From JALHTG01 sp964653695 (GTDB taxonomy: Archaea; Thermoproteota; Bathyarchaeia; 40CM-2-53-6; JALHTG01), in assembly GCA_964653695.1 (NCBI GenBank), contig CAZZFQ010000020.1, forward strand, positions 1-22,336: a DNA stretch of 22,336 nucleotides. The letters run 5' to 3'. The translations under genes were made by a program, and so were the position numbers. Every line of letters starts with the position of its first letter. Positions within the stretch are counted from its first letter, which is position 1. Below the pieces are notes generated by a model. It saw only the letters and a list, made by a program, of their open reading frames with translations. It had not been told where the DNA came from and did not search any database. Positions 1 to 7,535 of the stretch are shown here, one piece after another.

Positions 1-106
1 TCGAAATGCGTCATGGCTTATCGTCGAGTGATTACTAGCCACGTTCTAATAAGAGATAGCACAGGTCTCCGAATGGTGTATACGCTTGGCAGTAGGGCGC
101 TTCCAA

Positions 107-571
107 GTGATGGCGACTCTCCAAGCCGCTAGGGCGCTGACGTTAGGGCTGTCAGAACTAGAAGCCAAGTCTTGGGGCCTTAACAGAGCCATCTTCTACG
201 CTGCGGCGAAGAGAGGATTCAAGGAGAAGGCTCCCCCTCGCAGACGTGAGTGGAAGGAAGTTCTGCAGAGGCCGGTCCGTGTAACTCGTGAAGCCTACTT
301 TCTCGGCGATGAGATGGCGTACAAGGCGAAGAGAGGAGGCAAGACGTACTTCACCATTGGAGGGGAAGTCCAAACCGAATCAGACTTCCGTAGGCAGATA
401 GAAACTCGCTTTGGATCGGCTTTCAACAAGGCTTGGAAGGAAGCTCTAGCTATCGTCCAGCAGTTCCCAAAGGAAATTCTGCTTTCACAATCCGGATTCT
501 TTGAGCAGATCTATAAGCCGAGACGGGACGACCTGGCGGCGAAATGGACTGAAGTTGCAGAGTCCTCCTAA
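107..571 (+). CDS. Hypothetical protein, basic, about 154 aa
   Basis: I do not recognise this protein. It is soluble-looking, with no signal peptide or membrane segment, rich in Lys/Arg and aromatic residues, and probably mostly helical. A basic patch (PPRRREWKE) is followed by a Gly/Lys-rich turn (KRGGKTYFTIGG) and a helical C-terminal half. The start is uncertain: TTG 86, GTG 107 and ATG 110 are all in frame. GTG 107 is chosen because AGGG at 94-97 lies nine bases upstream; an AT-rich element near 45-55 could be its TATA box. It stands alone and converges with the peptidase T gene across about 60 bases. The basic character would suit nucleic-acid binding, but nothing in the sequence proves it. 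Confidence 0.6.
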   Translation: MMATLQAARALTLGLSELEAKSWGLNRAIFYAAAKRGFKEKAPPRRREWKEVLQRPVRVTREAYFLGDEMAYKAKRGGKTYFTIGGEVQTESDFRRQIETRFGSAFNKAWKEALAIVQQFPKEILLSQSGFFEQIYKPRRDDLAAKWTEVAESS

Positions 572-632
572 CGTGTAACTAGTTCGAAGAAGCCACCGAG
601 GAAAGCCTTAAGCTACAAAGGTTTGGAACTAT

Positions 633-1880
633 CTAAGTCTTAGTCCATGCCTGAACTATGTTCAGAATAACTTCTACAGCTTTCTTCATATCCTGAACGG
701 AGACCCATTCAAGTTTCGAGTGAAAGTTATGTCCGCCTGTGGCGATATTCGGTGTTGGCAGACCCATGTAGCATAGGCGAGCGCCGTCCGTGCCTCCCCG
801 AATGCTATGAAGCCTGGGCTCTAGGCCGGCCGTCCGAACGGCCTCTATAGCCTTCTCAACCACCTCTGGATACCTGTCAAGCACATGCTTCATGTTACGA
901 TATGATTCCTCAACCTTGAACTCAAAACTCGACCTAGGATAGTTTCGCACAGTTTCTTGTGCAAGGTTTCTGAGGAACTCCTCTTTCTCCTTGAGGGCTT
1001 TCACCTCGAAGTCACGGATAATGAATTTGACAGTTGTAGTCTCAACTCCACCTTGGATAGAGTTTGGATGAACGTATCCCTCCTTCTTCTCCGTCGTTTC
1101 TGGCGACATCTCTCCTCTAGGAAGCTTCTCAACGAAGGCCGAGGCGATCTTGATAGAGTTGACAAGTTTGCCTTTGGCGTATCCTGGATGGAAGATCACG
1201 CCTCGAAACGTTATGGTCACTGAGTTCGCACAGAATGTCTCATTTTCAACTTCGCCGATGGTTTCTCCATCAAGCGTATACGCATACTTGGCTCCAAACT
1301 TCTTCACATCAAAATACTTCACGCCTGTCCCCACTTCCTCGTCAGGTGTGAACGCTATTTTGATGGTTCCGTGCTCGAGCTCTGGATGCTTAACAAGATA
1401 ATGAACTGCGTCCATAATCTCTGCTATACCTGCCTTATCATCTGCTCCCAGGAGGGTCGTCCCGTCAGAAGTGATTATGTCGTTCCCGATCTTCTTCGCC
1501 AATTCTGGACTTTCAGATGCCCTGATGATTTGGCTACGATCTCCCTGCAGAACTATGTCCCCGCCGGAATAGTTCCTGTGAATCTGAGGCTTCACATCTT
1601 TTCCTGAAACTTCTGGCGAGGTGTCCATATGCGCAACAAGACCTATGGTCGGAATCGCCCGTTGGGTATTGCTAGTCAATGTGGCGGTGACGTAGCCGTA
1701 CTGATCCATCGACGCATCCTTGAGGCCAAGCTCCTTCAACTCTTCCACAAGTTGCTTCGCTAGTTCCTTCTGTTTCTCGGTACTTGGATAGGTCCCGGTG
1801 CCTTCAGCTGACTGAGTGTCGTACTTCACGTACCGCAGAACACGCTCAACAACTGTTTCTCCGATTTTGACTTCCTTCAT
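633..1880 (-). CDS. pepT: Peptidase T (tripeptide aminopeptidase), M20 metallopeptidase
   Basis: Cytosolic dizinc aminopeptidase that removes the N-terminal residue of tripeptides. At 415 aa it matches the PepT length (about 408). The M20 metal and catalytic motifs are all visible: AHMDTSPE with H84 and D86, GADDKAG with D147, the Glu pair at 181-182 in PDEEVGTG, YTLDGE with D204, and GGHNFHSKLE near the C-terminus with H387 as the last metal ligand. The lid-domain motif HPGYAKGKLVNS, typical of PepT rather than other M20 enzymes, is present at 231-242. The ATG at 1880 is preceded by GAGG and by a good TATA box (1924-1931). PepT is mainly known from bacteria, so ancient transfer is possible. 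The gene is intact and has no functional link to its neighbours. Confidence 0.93.
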   Translation of the reverse strand: MKEVKIGETVVERVLRYVKYDTQSAEGTGTYPSTEKQKELAKQLVEELKELGLKDASMDQYGYVTATLTSNTQRAIPTIGLVAHMDTSPEVSGKDVKPQIHRNYSGGDIVLQGDRSQIIRASESPELAKKIGNDIITSDGTTLLGADDKAGIAEIMDAVHYLVKHPELEHGTIKIAFTPDEEVGTGVKYFDVKKFGAKYAYTLDGETIGEVENETFCANSVTITFRGVIFHPGYAKGKLVNSIKIASAFVEKLPRGEMSPETTEKKEGYVHPNSIQGGVETTTVKFIIRDFEVKALKEKEEFLRNLAQETVRNYPRSSFEFKVEESYRNMKHVLDRYPEVVEKAIEAVRTAGLEPRLHSIRGGTDGARLCYMGLPTPNIATGGHNFHSKLEWVSVQDMKKAVEVILNIVQAWTKT

Positions 1881-1923
1881 GCAAGTCGCCTCTAATCAGG
1901 CTCACAAGATCAGTTGTCCTAGA

Positions 1924-1931
1924 GATATAAG
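1924..1931 (-). promoter_or_regulatory. TATA box for pepT
   Basis: On the minus strand this reads CTTATATC, close to the archaeal TATA consensus. About 26 bases downstream the transcript would start near 1901, giving a leader of about 20 bases that still holds the GAGG ribosome binding site before the ATG at 1880. Seen in sequence; function inferred. Confidence 0.5.
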
Positions 1932-1999
1932 AGATGGAGATTCACTCTACCGAAGTACATGAGCACATTTGTGCTAATGCTCTTGCCTCCGACAAAATA

Positions 2000-2008
2000 C
2001 TTTTTATG
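2000..2008 (+). promoter_or_regulatory. Probable TATA box of the purF-folD operon
   Basis: CTTTTTATG preceded by an A-rich stretch (GACAAAATA) that could be the TFB-recognition element. Transcription would start near 2030, leaving a leader of about 65 bases before the chosen purF GTG at 2097. No second promoter is obvious inside the five-gene operon. Confidence 0.4.
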
Positions 2009-2096
2009 CGAAATTGCCACATTGAAGCGCATCAGTCTCGTTCGGCGGAACTTGTCGAAGTGGAAGCAAAGGGTCAGTCTGTTGGTGAGGGTGACG

Positions 2097-3581
2097 GTGA
2101 CCAGGCCAAAGGAAGCATGTGCGGTCGTCGGCGCGCACAGTACTATCAACGAAGTGGTCGACGACCTGTGGCACGCAATGCTTGCACTCCAACACAGAGG
2201 GCAAGAAGGAAACGGTCTATTCACGTTCGACGGATCGAGGTTCTATCACCAAAAGACGCTCGGCCTAATAGATGAACTTGAGAACTTTCATTCTCTTCAC
2301 GGGACATGTGGAATAGGGCACGTCAGATATTCGACAACTGGGCTGTCGCCGCTTGACCAGAGCAAGCGAGGGGGCCAGTCTCAGCAGGCCGCTGAAAACT
2401 CAGTTCAACCTTTCTTCCTGAGTTATCCAAAGGGCGGAATAGCGATCTGTCACAACGGAAATCTAGTGAACTATATCGCGCTACGTCAAGAACTAACACG
2501 GCAGGAAAGATTCCTATCCTCAGACTGCGACGCCGAGGTCATCCTTGGATATCTTGTGAAGGAATTGTCTGAAACTCGAGATCTTGAGAAGGCTGTTTCA
2601 AGATCCATGACGGCTCTTGAAGGAGCATACTCGGCCGTAATGATTACAGGCGAACGAGAACTAGTTGCCTTCAGAGATCCTCATGGCTTCAGGCCACTGT
2701 GCTACGGAAGAACGGCAGACAAGACCATCTTTGCCTCAGAAAGTGTGGGCCTCGACGCAGCAGGCGCAGAACTGATCTCCGACGTAAGGCCCGGAGAAAT
2801 GATCATTGTCAACTCGGAAGGAGAGGTCGAAAGAAAGAATCTTGCGCCAAACAAGCGAACGGCGCATTGCATGTTCGAATACGTATACTTCAGCAGACCA
2901 GACTCAGTCATAGATGGCAGTGAGGTCTATCCAGTTCGCATTAAGCTCGGGCAAGAACTGGCTGCAACGTACGAAACCGATGCAGATGTGATAGTTCCTA
3001 TTCCAGATACCGCTCGGCCAGCAGCTGAAGGCATAGCAAGAATAACTGGGATCGAGATCTCTGAAGGATTGATCAAGAATCGCTACGTTGGCCGAACGTT
3101 CATAATGCCAGGGCAGAGCCGCAGGGAGAACTCTGTCGCTCTCAAACTCAACCCTGTCAAATCGATTCTCAAGGATAGAAAAGTGATACTTGTAGACGAC
3201 AGCATTGTAAGAGGGACAACTTCAAGGAAGATTGTCAATCTCGTTAGGGCCGCAGAACCGAAGAGCGTTGAGTTCTGGGTTACCTGCCCCCCAATTATCT
3301 CCCCTTGCTTTTACGGAATCGACATCTCCACTCATCAGGAGCTCATTGCTGCAAGGAAATCAGTTCCAGAGATAGCAGAAACTCTGAATGCCGATCGAGT
3401 TTGTTATCAGACGCTCGACGGCTTAGTCAACGCTCTGGGATTCGATCGAAACGAACTATGCATGGCTTGTCTCACAGGGGAGTATCCAACCCCACTGGCG
3501 CAGAGTATCGCTGATAGGATGAGTGGTCAACTGGGAGAAGGAGATACGCGCAGATACTGGGAGCGCGAACTTCCCGCATGA
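2097..3581 (+). CDS. purF: Amidophosphoribosyltransferase (step 1 of purine synthesis)
   Basis: Transfers the amide nitrogen of glutamine to PRPP to form phosphoribosylamine, the committing step. The N-terminal glutaminase domain (Ntn hydrolase) has Cys8 as nucleophile after a short propeptide (MTRPKEA), then LQHRGQEGNG and HVRYSTTG. The C-terminal phosphoribosyltransferase domain carries VILVDDSIVRGTTS. Four cysteines (C258, C404, C455, C458) match the [4Fe-4S] ligands of the Bacillus-type enzyme. The frame stays open upstream to 1959, but GTG 2097 is chosen: GGTGAGG at 2084-2090 sits six bases ahead, and it places the Cys where processing expects it. The product is 494 aa, normal for the family. 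The stop overlaps purD by ATGA. Confidence 0.96.
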   Translation: MTRPKEACAVVGAHSTINEVVDDLWHAMLALQHRGQEGNGLFTFDGSRFYHQKTLGLIDELENFHSLHGTCGIGHVRYSTTGLSPLDQSKRGGQSQQAAENSVQPFFLSYPKGGIAICHNGNLVNYIALRQELTRQERFLSSDCDAEVILGYLVKELSETRDLEKAVSRSMTALEGAYSAVMITGERELVAFRDPHGFRPLCYGRTADKTIFASESVGLDAAGAELISDVRPGEMIIVNSEGEVERKNLAPNKRTAHCMFEYVYFSRPDSVIDGSEVYPVRIKLGQELAATYETDADVIVPIPDTARPAAEGIARITGIEISEGLIKNRYVGRTFIMPGQSRRENSVALKLNPVKSILKDRKVILVDDSIVRGTTSRKIVNLVRAAEPKSVEFWVTCPPIISPCFYGIDISTHQELIAARKSVPEIAETLNADRVCYQTLDGLVNALGFDRNELCMACLTGEYPTPLAQSIADRMSGQLGEGDTRRYWERELPA

Positions 3582-4867
3582 AGAAAAGAAACATCCTTGT
3601 CGTTGGGTCAGGGGGAAGAGAGCATGCCTTGGTGTGGAAACTTCAACAAGACAAGAACGTTGGCAAAGTATTCTGCGCACCAGGCAACGGCGGGATCTCG
3701 AACAGCATTCCGATACAAGTAACGGATTTTGACAGGCTAGCAGAATTCGCCCGAGAAAACGAATGCTTCACCGTCGTAGGTCCGGAAGAGCCTTTGGCCA
3801 AGGGAATCACCAACACGTTTCTGTCTAGGGGCCTGGAGATATATGGAGTGACCAAAGAGGCCGCGATAGCCGAAAGCAGCAAGATATGGGCAAAGCTCTT
3901 CATGAAACAACAAGGCATTGCCACGGCTGAGTTTCGCACATTTGAGGATCCAGCACGCGCAGTTGACTACGTCAAGGAGAAAGGCGCTCCAGTTGTGGTC
4001 AAGGCAGACGGGCTTGCCGCGGGAAAAGGTGTAGCAGTATGCCTAACGGAAAACGAAGCGCTAGCAGCCATTGATGATATGATGATTCAGAAAAAGTTCG
4101 GCAGTTCAGGAGAGCGAATCATGGTTGAAGACCTGCTAGTCGGTGAAGAAGCGTCTTACATGGTTATTGTTGATACGGAGAGCCAGGCGTATGTACCTTT
4201 GGCTTCTTCACAGGATCATAAGCCGATCTTCGACGGAGATCAGGGACCTAACACCGGAGGGATGGGCGCCTACTCCCCAGCCCCAATAGTCACGGACGAC
4301 TTCGAGGACGAGATCCAGAAAAGGATAGTTGCGAGATTCATTGACGGAATGAGACACGCGAACATAGAGTTTAAGGGCACTCTATACTTGGGACTCATGA
4401 TCTGTGAAGGGCAGCCATACGTACTAGAATTCAATGTCAGGTTCGGCGATCCGGAGATACAGCCGATAGTTCTCAGAATGAAATCAGATCTTTTTCCATA
4501 CCTTGATGCATGTGCAAACGGACGCTTAGCCGAAACTGAAAAGATCGAATGGTCCAGCCAGGCAGCAGTCTGCGTCGTCATGGCATCATCCGGGTACCCT
4601 GGCCAATATCAGAGGGGAAAGACCATCGTTGGCTTGGATGAAGTGGCAAGGATCAAGAACGCAGTTGTCTTTCACGCGGGCACAGTTAAAGAGGGATCAA
4701 GCTTGGTTACGAGCGGAGGACGCGTTCTAGGTGTTACAGCTCTAGGCGACACAGTACCGCAAGCAATTGAAGAGACCTATCGGGCTGTCGACAAGATCCA
4801 CTGGGATGGAGAATATCATCGAACCGATATCGGAAGGAAAGCGTTGAGGCATCTTCATGCCTCCTAG
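3578..4867 (+). CDS. purD: Phosphoribosylamine-glycine ligase (GAR synthetase, step 2)
   Basis: ATP-grasp ligase joining glycine to phosphoribosylamine to give GAR. The N-terminus has the PurD nucleotide-fold signature VVGSGGREHAL (residues 8-18), followed by APGNGG. The ATP-grasp part shows VVVKADGLAAGKGVAV, EASYMVIVD and the substrate-loop motif DGDQGPNTGGMGAYSP. The metal-binding region reads VLEFNVRFGDPE. At 429 aa it has full family length with no defects seen. It overlaps purF by four bases (ATGA), so the first two enzymes, which pass on the unstable phosphoribosylamine, are translationally coupled. It overlaps the next gene by 11 bases. Confidence 0.96.
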   Translation: MKKRNILVVGSGGREHALVWKLQQDKNVGKVFCAPGNGGISNSIPIQVTDFDRLAEFARENECFTVVGPEEPLAKGITNTFLSRGLEIYGVTKEAAIAESSKIWAKLFMKQQGIATAEFRTFEDPARAVDYVKEKGAPVVVKADGLAAGKGVAVCLTENEALAAIDDMMIQKKFGSSGERIMVEDLLVGEEASYMVIVDTESQAYVPLASSQDHKPIFDGDQGPNTGGMGAYSPAPIVTDDFEDEIQKRIVARFIDGMRHANIEFKGTLYLGLMICEGQPYVLEFNVRFGDPEIQPIVLRMKSDLFPYLDACANGRLAETEKIEWSSQAAVCVVMASSGYPGQYQRGKTIVGLDEVARIKNAVVFHAGTVKEGSSLVTSGGRVLGVTALGDTVPQAIEETYRAVDKIHWDGEYHRTDIGRKALRHLHAS

Positions 4868-5672
4868 AAAGATATTCAATCCGAACCGTCGCGCAATGCC
4901 GATGAGAGTAGCCTGCTTCATGTCAGGATCCGGAACAAACGTCGTCAAGATACTTGAAAACCAGCTTCGGAAAGGCAGCAGCTGCCCCTACAGAGTAGTT
5001 CTCATATTCACAGACGTATTTGACCCCTCAAACCAGAAATGTAGAGCTCAATCAATATCATCTAAGCATGATGTCGCCTACGAACACAATGATATCGTGG
5101 ACTTTTACAAGCGTCGCGGCCTGGAATCGAAGAAGAATCTTTCACTTAGACCGGAATACGACAAAGTGACGCAGCAGATGATAGAGAAATATGATCTTGA
5201 TCTTATCACACTTTGCGGCTACATGAGTATAGTGACTCGCCCTCTATTGGAACGCTACAACGATCGCATTGTGAATGTGCATCCAGCTGATCTCTCAATA
5301 AGAGAAGGTGATAGAAGAAAGTATACGGGTCTCAACGCGGTTCGAGACGCCATACTCGCAGGAGAAAAGAAACTTCACTCGACAACGCATATCGTTCGAG
5401 AGAAGGTGGACTACGGAGAGATTCTGATGCGATCTCCACCAGTAGACGTGATTCTTCCGAAAGGTGTCACTTTGCAAGATCTTCTCAGGCCTGAGAACGC
5501 AGCTCTTATCAAGCGAGTTGCTGCAGAACATCAGGCAAGATTGAAGGAACAAGGCGACTGGGTGATCTATCCAAAGACCTTGGAGATGCTGGGCGAGGGC
5601 AGATACGCAGTTGACGATCAAGGGAGCGTCTATGTTGACGGTGTTCTGATGCCGAACGGCCTTCGTCTGTAA
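4857..5672 (+). CDS. purN: Divergent PurN-type formyltransferase (first of a tandem pair)
   Basis: Formyltransferase-fold protein of the GAR transformylase family, 271 aa. Visible PurN elements are the phosphate-binding SGSGTN (residues 23-28), the folate-region LCGYMSIV (119-126), NVHPADLS with N140 and H142, and VDYGEI with D185. The catalytic Asn/His/Asp triad is therefore intact. It differs from standard PurN (about 200-212 aa): it has an insertion between residues 54 and 100, lacks the usual LLPSF after the His, and has a C-terminal extension after the PKTLEMLGEGRY segment. Start ATG 4857 is preceded by GAGG (4846-4849) and overlaps the end of purD; in-frame ATGs at 4896 and 4902 are alternatives. 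Its position fits step 3, but a different acceptor for the formyl group cannot be excluded. Confidence 0.8.
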   Translation: MPPRKIFNPNRRAMPMRVACFMSGSGTNVVKILENQLRKGSSCPYRVVLIFTDVFDPSNQKCRAQSISSKHDVAYEHNDIVDFYKRRGLESKKNLSLRPEYDKVTQQMIEKYDLDLITLCGYMSIVTRPLLERYNDRIVNVHPADLSIREGDRRKYTGLNAVRDAILAGEKKLHSTTHIVREKVDYGEILMRSPPVDVILPKGVTLQDLLRPENAALIKRVAAEHQARLKEQGDWVIYPKTLEMLGEGRYAVDDQGSVYVDGVLMPNGLRL

Positions 5673-5690
5673 TAGATCGGAAGCGATCGA

Positions 5691-6476
5691 ATGCTGAACG
5701 TAGGCGTGCTGGCTTCAGGAAGGGGTTCGAATTTTCAAGCGATAATGGATCATCAGAAACTGGATGTCTTTCAAGACGTGAACGTGCGAGTGCTCATCTA
5801 CAACAATCCCGATGCCCTTGTAGGTGATACAGCTCGAAGGTATCAGGTCGCAAACCACCTCGTCGACCATAGAGGCACGGATCGAGTAGAGTTTGAGCGT
5901 CAGATAATGGATATCTTGGATTCCTACGCTGTGGAACTAGTCTGCCTTGCTGGCTGGGACAGAATAGTTGGATCAGACTTCTTCCGAAAGTATCGCTGGA
6001 AGACAATGAACATTCATCCTGCCCTTCTTCCCTCTTTTGGATGGAAAGGACTGAACGCGAGATACGTCCATGAGGCGGCACTTGAACATGGCGTCAAAGT
6101 GACTGGGTGCACTGTATACTTCGTCGACGTAAGCGTTGAGAAAGGACCAATAATCATTCAACAACCAGTCAGGATCCTAGAATCGGAGAGACAGTTGTTT
6201 AGAGAACGTCGAGAAGACGCGATTCAATCGCTCTCAGACAGGGTTCTCATACAGGAACATCGGGTCTACTCGAAGGCAATTCAGCTCCATGCTGACGGAA
6301 GACTAAGAGTCGACGAGTCTGTCTCTCACAGCGAAGGAGAGACCCGAACCAGCAGAGTCGTTGCAGTAGACCTGAGCGATGACTGGGAGAGGCGATGGAG
6401 CGAGAGGCAACGGATTTTCATTGAGCAGCAGAAAGCCTCGTGGGCTGGGAAGGGGAGGCACATTGCGGAGGAGTAG
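5691..6476 (+). CDS. purN: Phosphoribosylglycinamide formyltransferase (second of a tandem pair)
   Basis: Looks like the standard folate-dependent GAR transformylase: LASGRGSNFQAI at residues 7-18, LAGWDRIV at 86-93, and NIHPALLPSF with N107 and H109. The third catalytic residue, Asp in nearly all PurN enzymes (D144 in E. coli), is Glu150 here, in the segment VDVSVEKGPII. A charged tail of about 50 residues follows the usual end of the domain (HADGRLRVDE), making it 261 aa. ATG 5691 follows the first purN by 18 bases, with GGA at 5679-5681. The reaction uses 10-formyl-tetrahydrofolate, and folD lies immediately downstream with a two-base gap. Family assignment is firm; whether this or the upstream copy is the main enzyme is not known. 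Confidence 0.88.
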   Translation: MLNVGVLASGRGSNFQAIMDHQKLDVFQDVNVRVLIYNNPDALVGDTARRYQVANHLVDHRGTDRVEFERQIMDILDSYAVELVCLAGWDRIVGSDFFRKYRWKTMNIHPALLPSFGWKGLNARYVHEAALEHGVKVTGCTVYFVDVSVEKGPIIIQQPVRILESERQLFRERREDAIQSLSDRVLIQEHRVYSKAIQLHADGRLRVDESVSHSEGETRTSRVVAVDLSDDWERRWSERQRIFIEQQKASWAGKGRHIAEE

Positions 6477-6478
6477 CA

Positions 6479-7390
6479 TTGACGGTCGTCATGCGTGCCG
6501 AGCAGATTTTTGACCAAACCAAAGAGAAAGTTGCGAAAGAAGTGCGTGAGCTTAAGAAGATAGGAATTACGCCAGGGCTTGCAGCCATACTTGCCATGGA
6601 TGATGCAACAGCCAAGATGTACGTTTCGATGAAGCAGGCAGACTGTAGAGAAGTGGGGATTTACTCTGAGATCTGCGAATTGTACAACTTTCCCCCGGAA
6701 ACAAGGGAGAAAGAACTCTGTAGGACGATTGAGGAGATGAACATTAGAGATGATATTACAGGCGTGCTGATTCAGATGCCTCTGCCAGATTTCATCGATA
6801 AATACAGGCCTTTCGAAATCCTCGTTCCCGAGAAGGATGTCGACGGACTGACTCCTCAAAACAGAGGCAAACTCATGAGTCGCTATAACTTTCAAAAGGA
6901 TGTTCTCCCTTGCACAGCCGCTGGCGTGCTCGAGCTTCTCGACAAATACGGAGTTGAGATGCGAGGAAAGGACGTTGTCATCATTGGACGAAGTGATCTT
7001 GTTGGGAAACCCTTGAGGAAACTCTTCGAGGACCGAGATGCCACTCCCGTCTGCTGTCACAGAGCGACAAAGAGCGCCCTCAACCGTATCAGAGAGGCCG
7101 ATATAGTTGTCTGCGCAGCTGGAAGACCTCCGGAGCTCTACAAAGAAGACCCTTTTCGGTTGACTTCAGAAATGGTAAAGCAGGGAGTCGTCGTGGTAGG
7201 GGTAGGAGCAAGAAAAGACGCTACGACAGGGAAGCTCTATTTTGATGTAGACTTCAAGGGCGTGAAGGGCAAAGCGTCTTACATCACACCAAACCTTAAC
7301 GGAGTTGGCTTGATGACTAGGGGAAGGCTCCTATGGAACACCATACTAACCACACGAGGACTTGAGAAGTACCTTCTTAATCCATATTGA
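6479..7390 (+). CDS. folD: Methylene-tetrahydrofolate dehydrogenase / cyclohydrolase
   Basis: Interconverts methylene-, methenyl- and 10-formyl-tetrahydrofolate, supplying the one-carbon donor for PurN and AICAR formyltransferase. Conserved elements are Y48 and K52 in MYVSMK (catalytic Lys), VLIQMPLP, EKDVDGLTP, PCTAAG and the dinucleotide-binding GRSDLVGKPL. The C-terminal signature is altered: TPNLNGVGLMT at residues 270-280 where FolD normally has TPVPGGVGPMT, although the following NT (287-288) is kept. The frame is open from 6440, but TTG 6479 is chosen because GGAGG (6467-6471) lies seven bases upstream; ATG 6491 is an alternative. At 303 aa it is slightly longer than usual (about 285). 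It is the last gene of the operon. Confidence 0.9.
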   Translation: MTVVMRAEQIFDQTKEKVAKEVRELKKIGITPGLAAILAMDDATAKMYVSMKQADCREVGIYSEICELYNFPPETREKELCRTIEEMNIRDDITGVLIQMPLPDFIDKYRPFEILVPEKDVDGLTPQNRGKLMSRYNFQKDVLPCTAAGVLELLDKYGVEMRGKDVVIIGRSDLVGKPLRKLFEDRDATPVCCHRATKSALNRIREADIVVCAAGRPPELYKEDPFRLTSEMVKQGVVVVGVGARKDATTGKLYFDVDFKGVKGKASYITPNLNGVGLMTRGRLLWNTILTTRGLEKYLLNPY

Positions 7391-7400
7391 GCGGAACTTT

Positions 7401-7510
7401 TCGGCAGACAACAGCCGATGGTGAATTGCGAACACAATTTTGGTTTTCAAGCTTCTCTGAGCGGAAACTGCGAGAAGTGCCTCAAAGGTCTCACTCAGAA
7501 ATCGTGAGGC
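7401..7510. terminator. Convergent gap with three small hairpins
   Basis: Between the stops of folD and purQ there are three inverted repeats: TCGGC/GCCGA at 7401-7405/7414-7418, CTTCTC/GAGAAG at 7452-7457/7472-7477, and GTCTCAC/GTGAGGC at 7488-7494/7504-7510 (one G-T pair). A T-rich run (ATTTTGGTTTT) lies near 7437-7447. The two operons meet here, so the gap probably ends transcription from both sides. Stems are short, and the function is inference. Confidence 0.35.
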
Positions 7511-7535
7511 TGATAGTAATGAGATCTTGGGCTGG

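Noticed and set aside
1..20. A possible 3' end of a tRNA (TCGAAA at the window start)
   Set aside because: The base after the loop is not the C expected at position 61, and no T-stem or acceptor pairing can be shown.
1959..2096. An N-terminal extension of PurF by 46 codons
   Set aside because: The proposed TATA box lies inside it, it has no PurF-like sequence, and GTG 2097 has a good ribosome binding site and leaves a proper short propeptide before the catalytic Cys.
6326..7060. A 244-codon minus-strand frame opposite purN2 and folD
   Set aside because: It lies entirely antisense to two genes with clear motifs, has no recognisable domain and a Cys/His/Phe-rich composition typical of a shadow frame.
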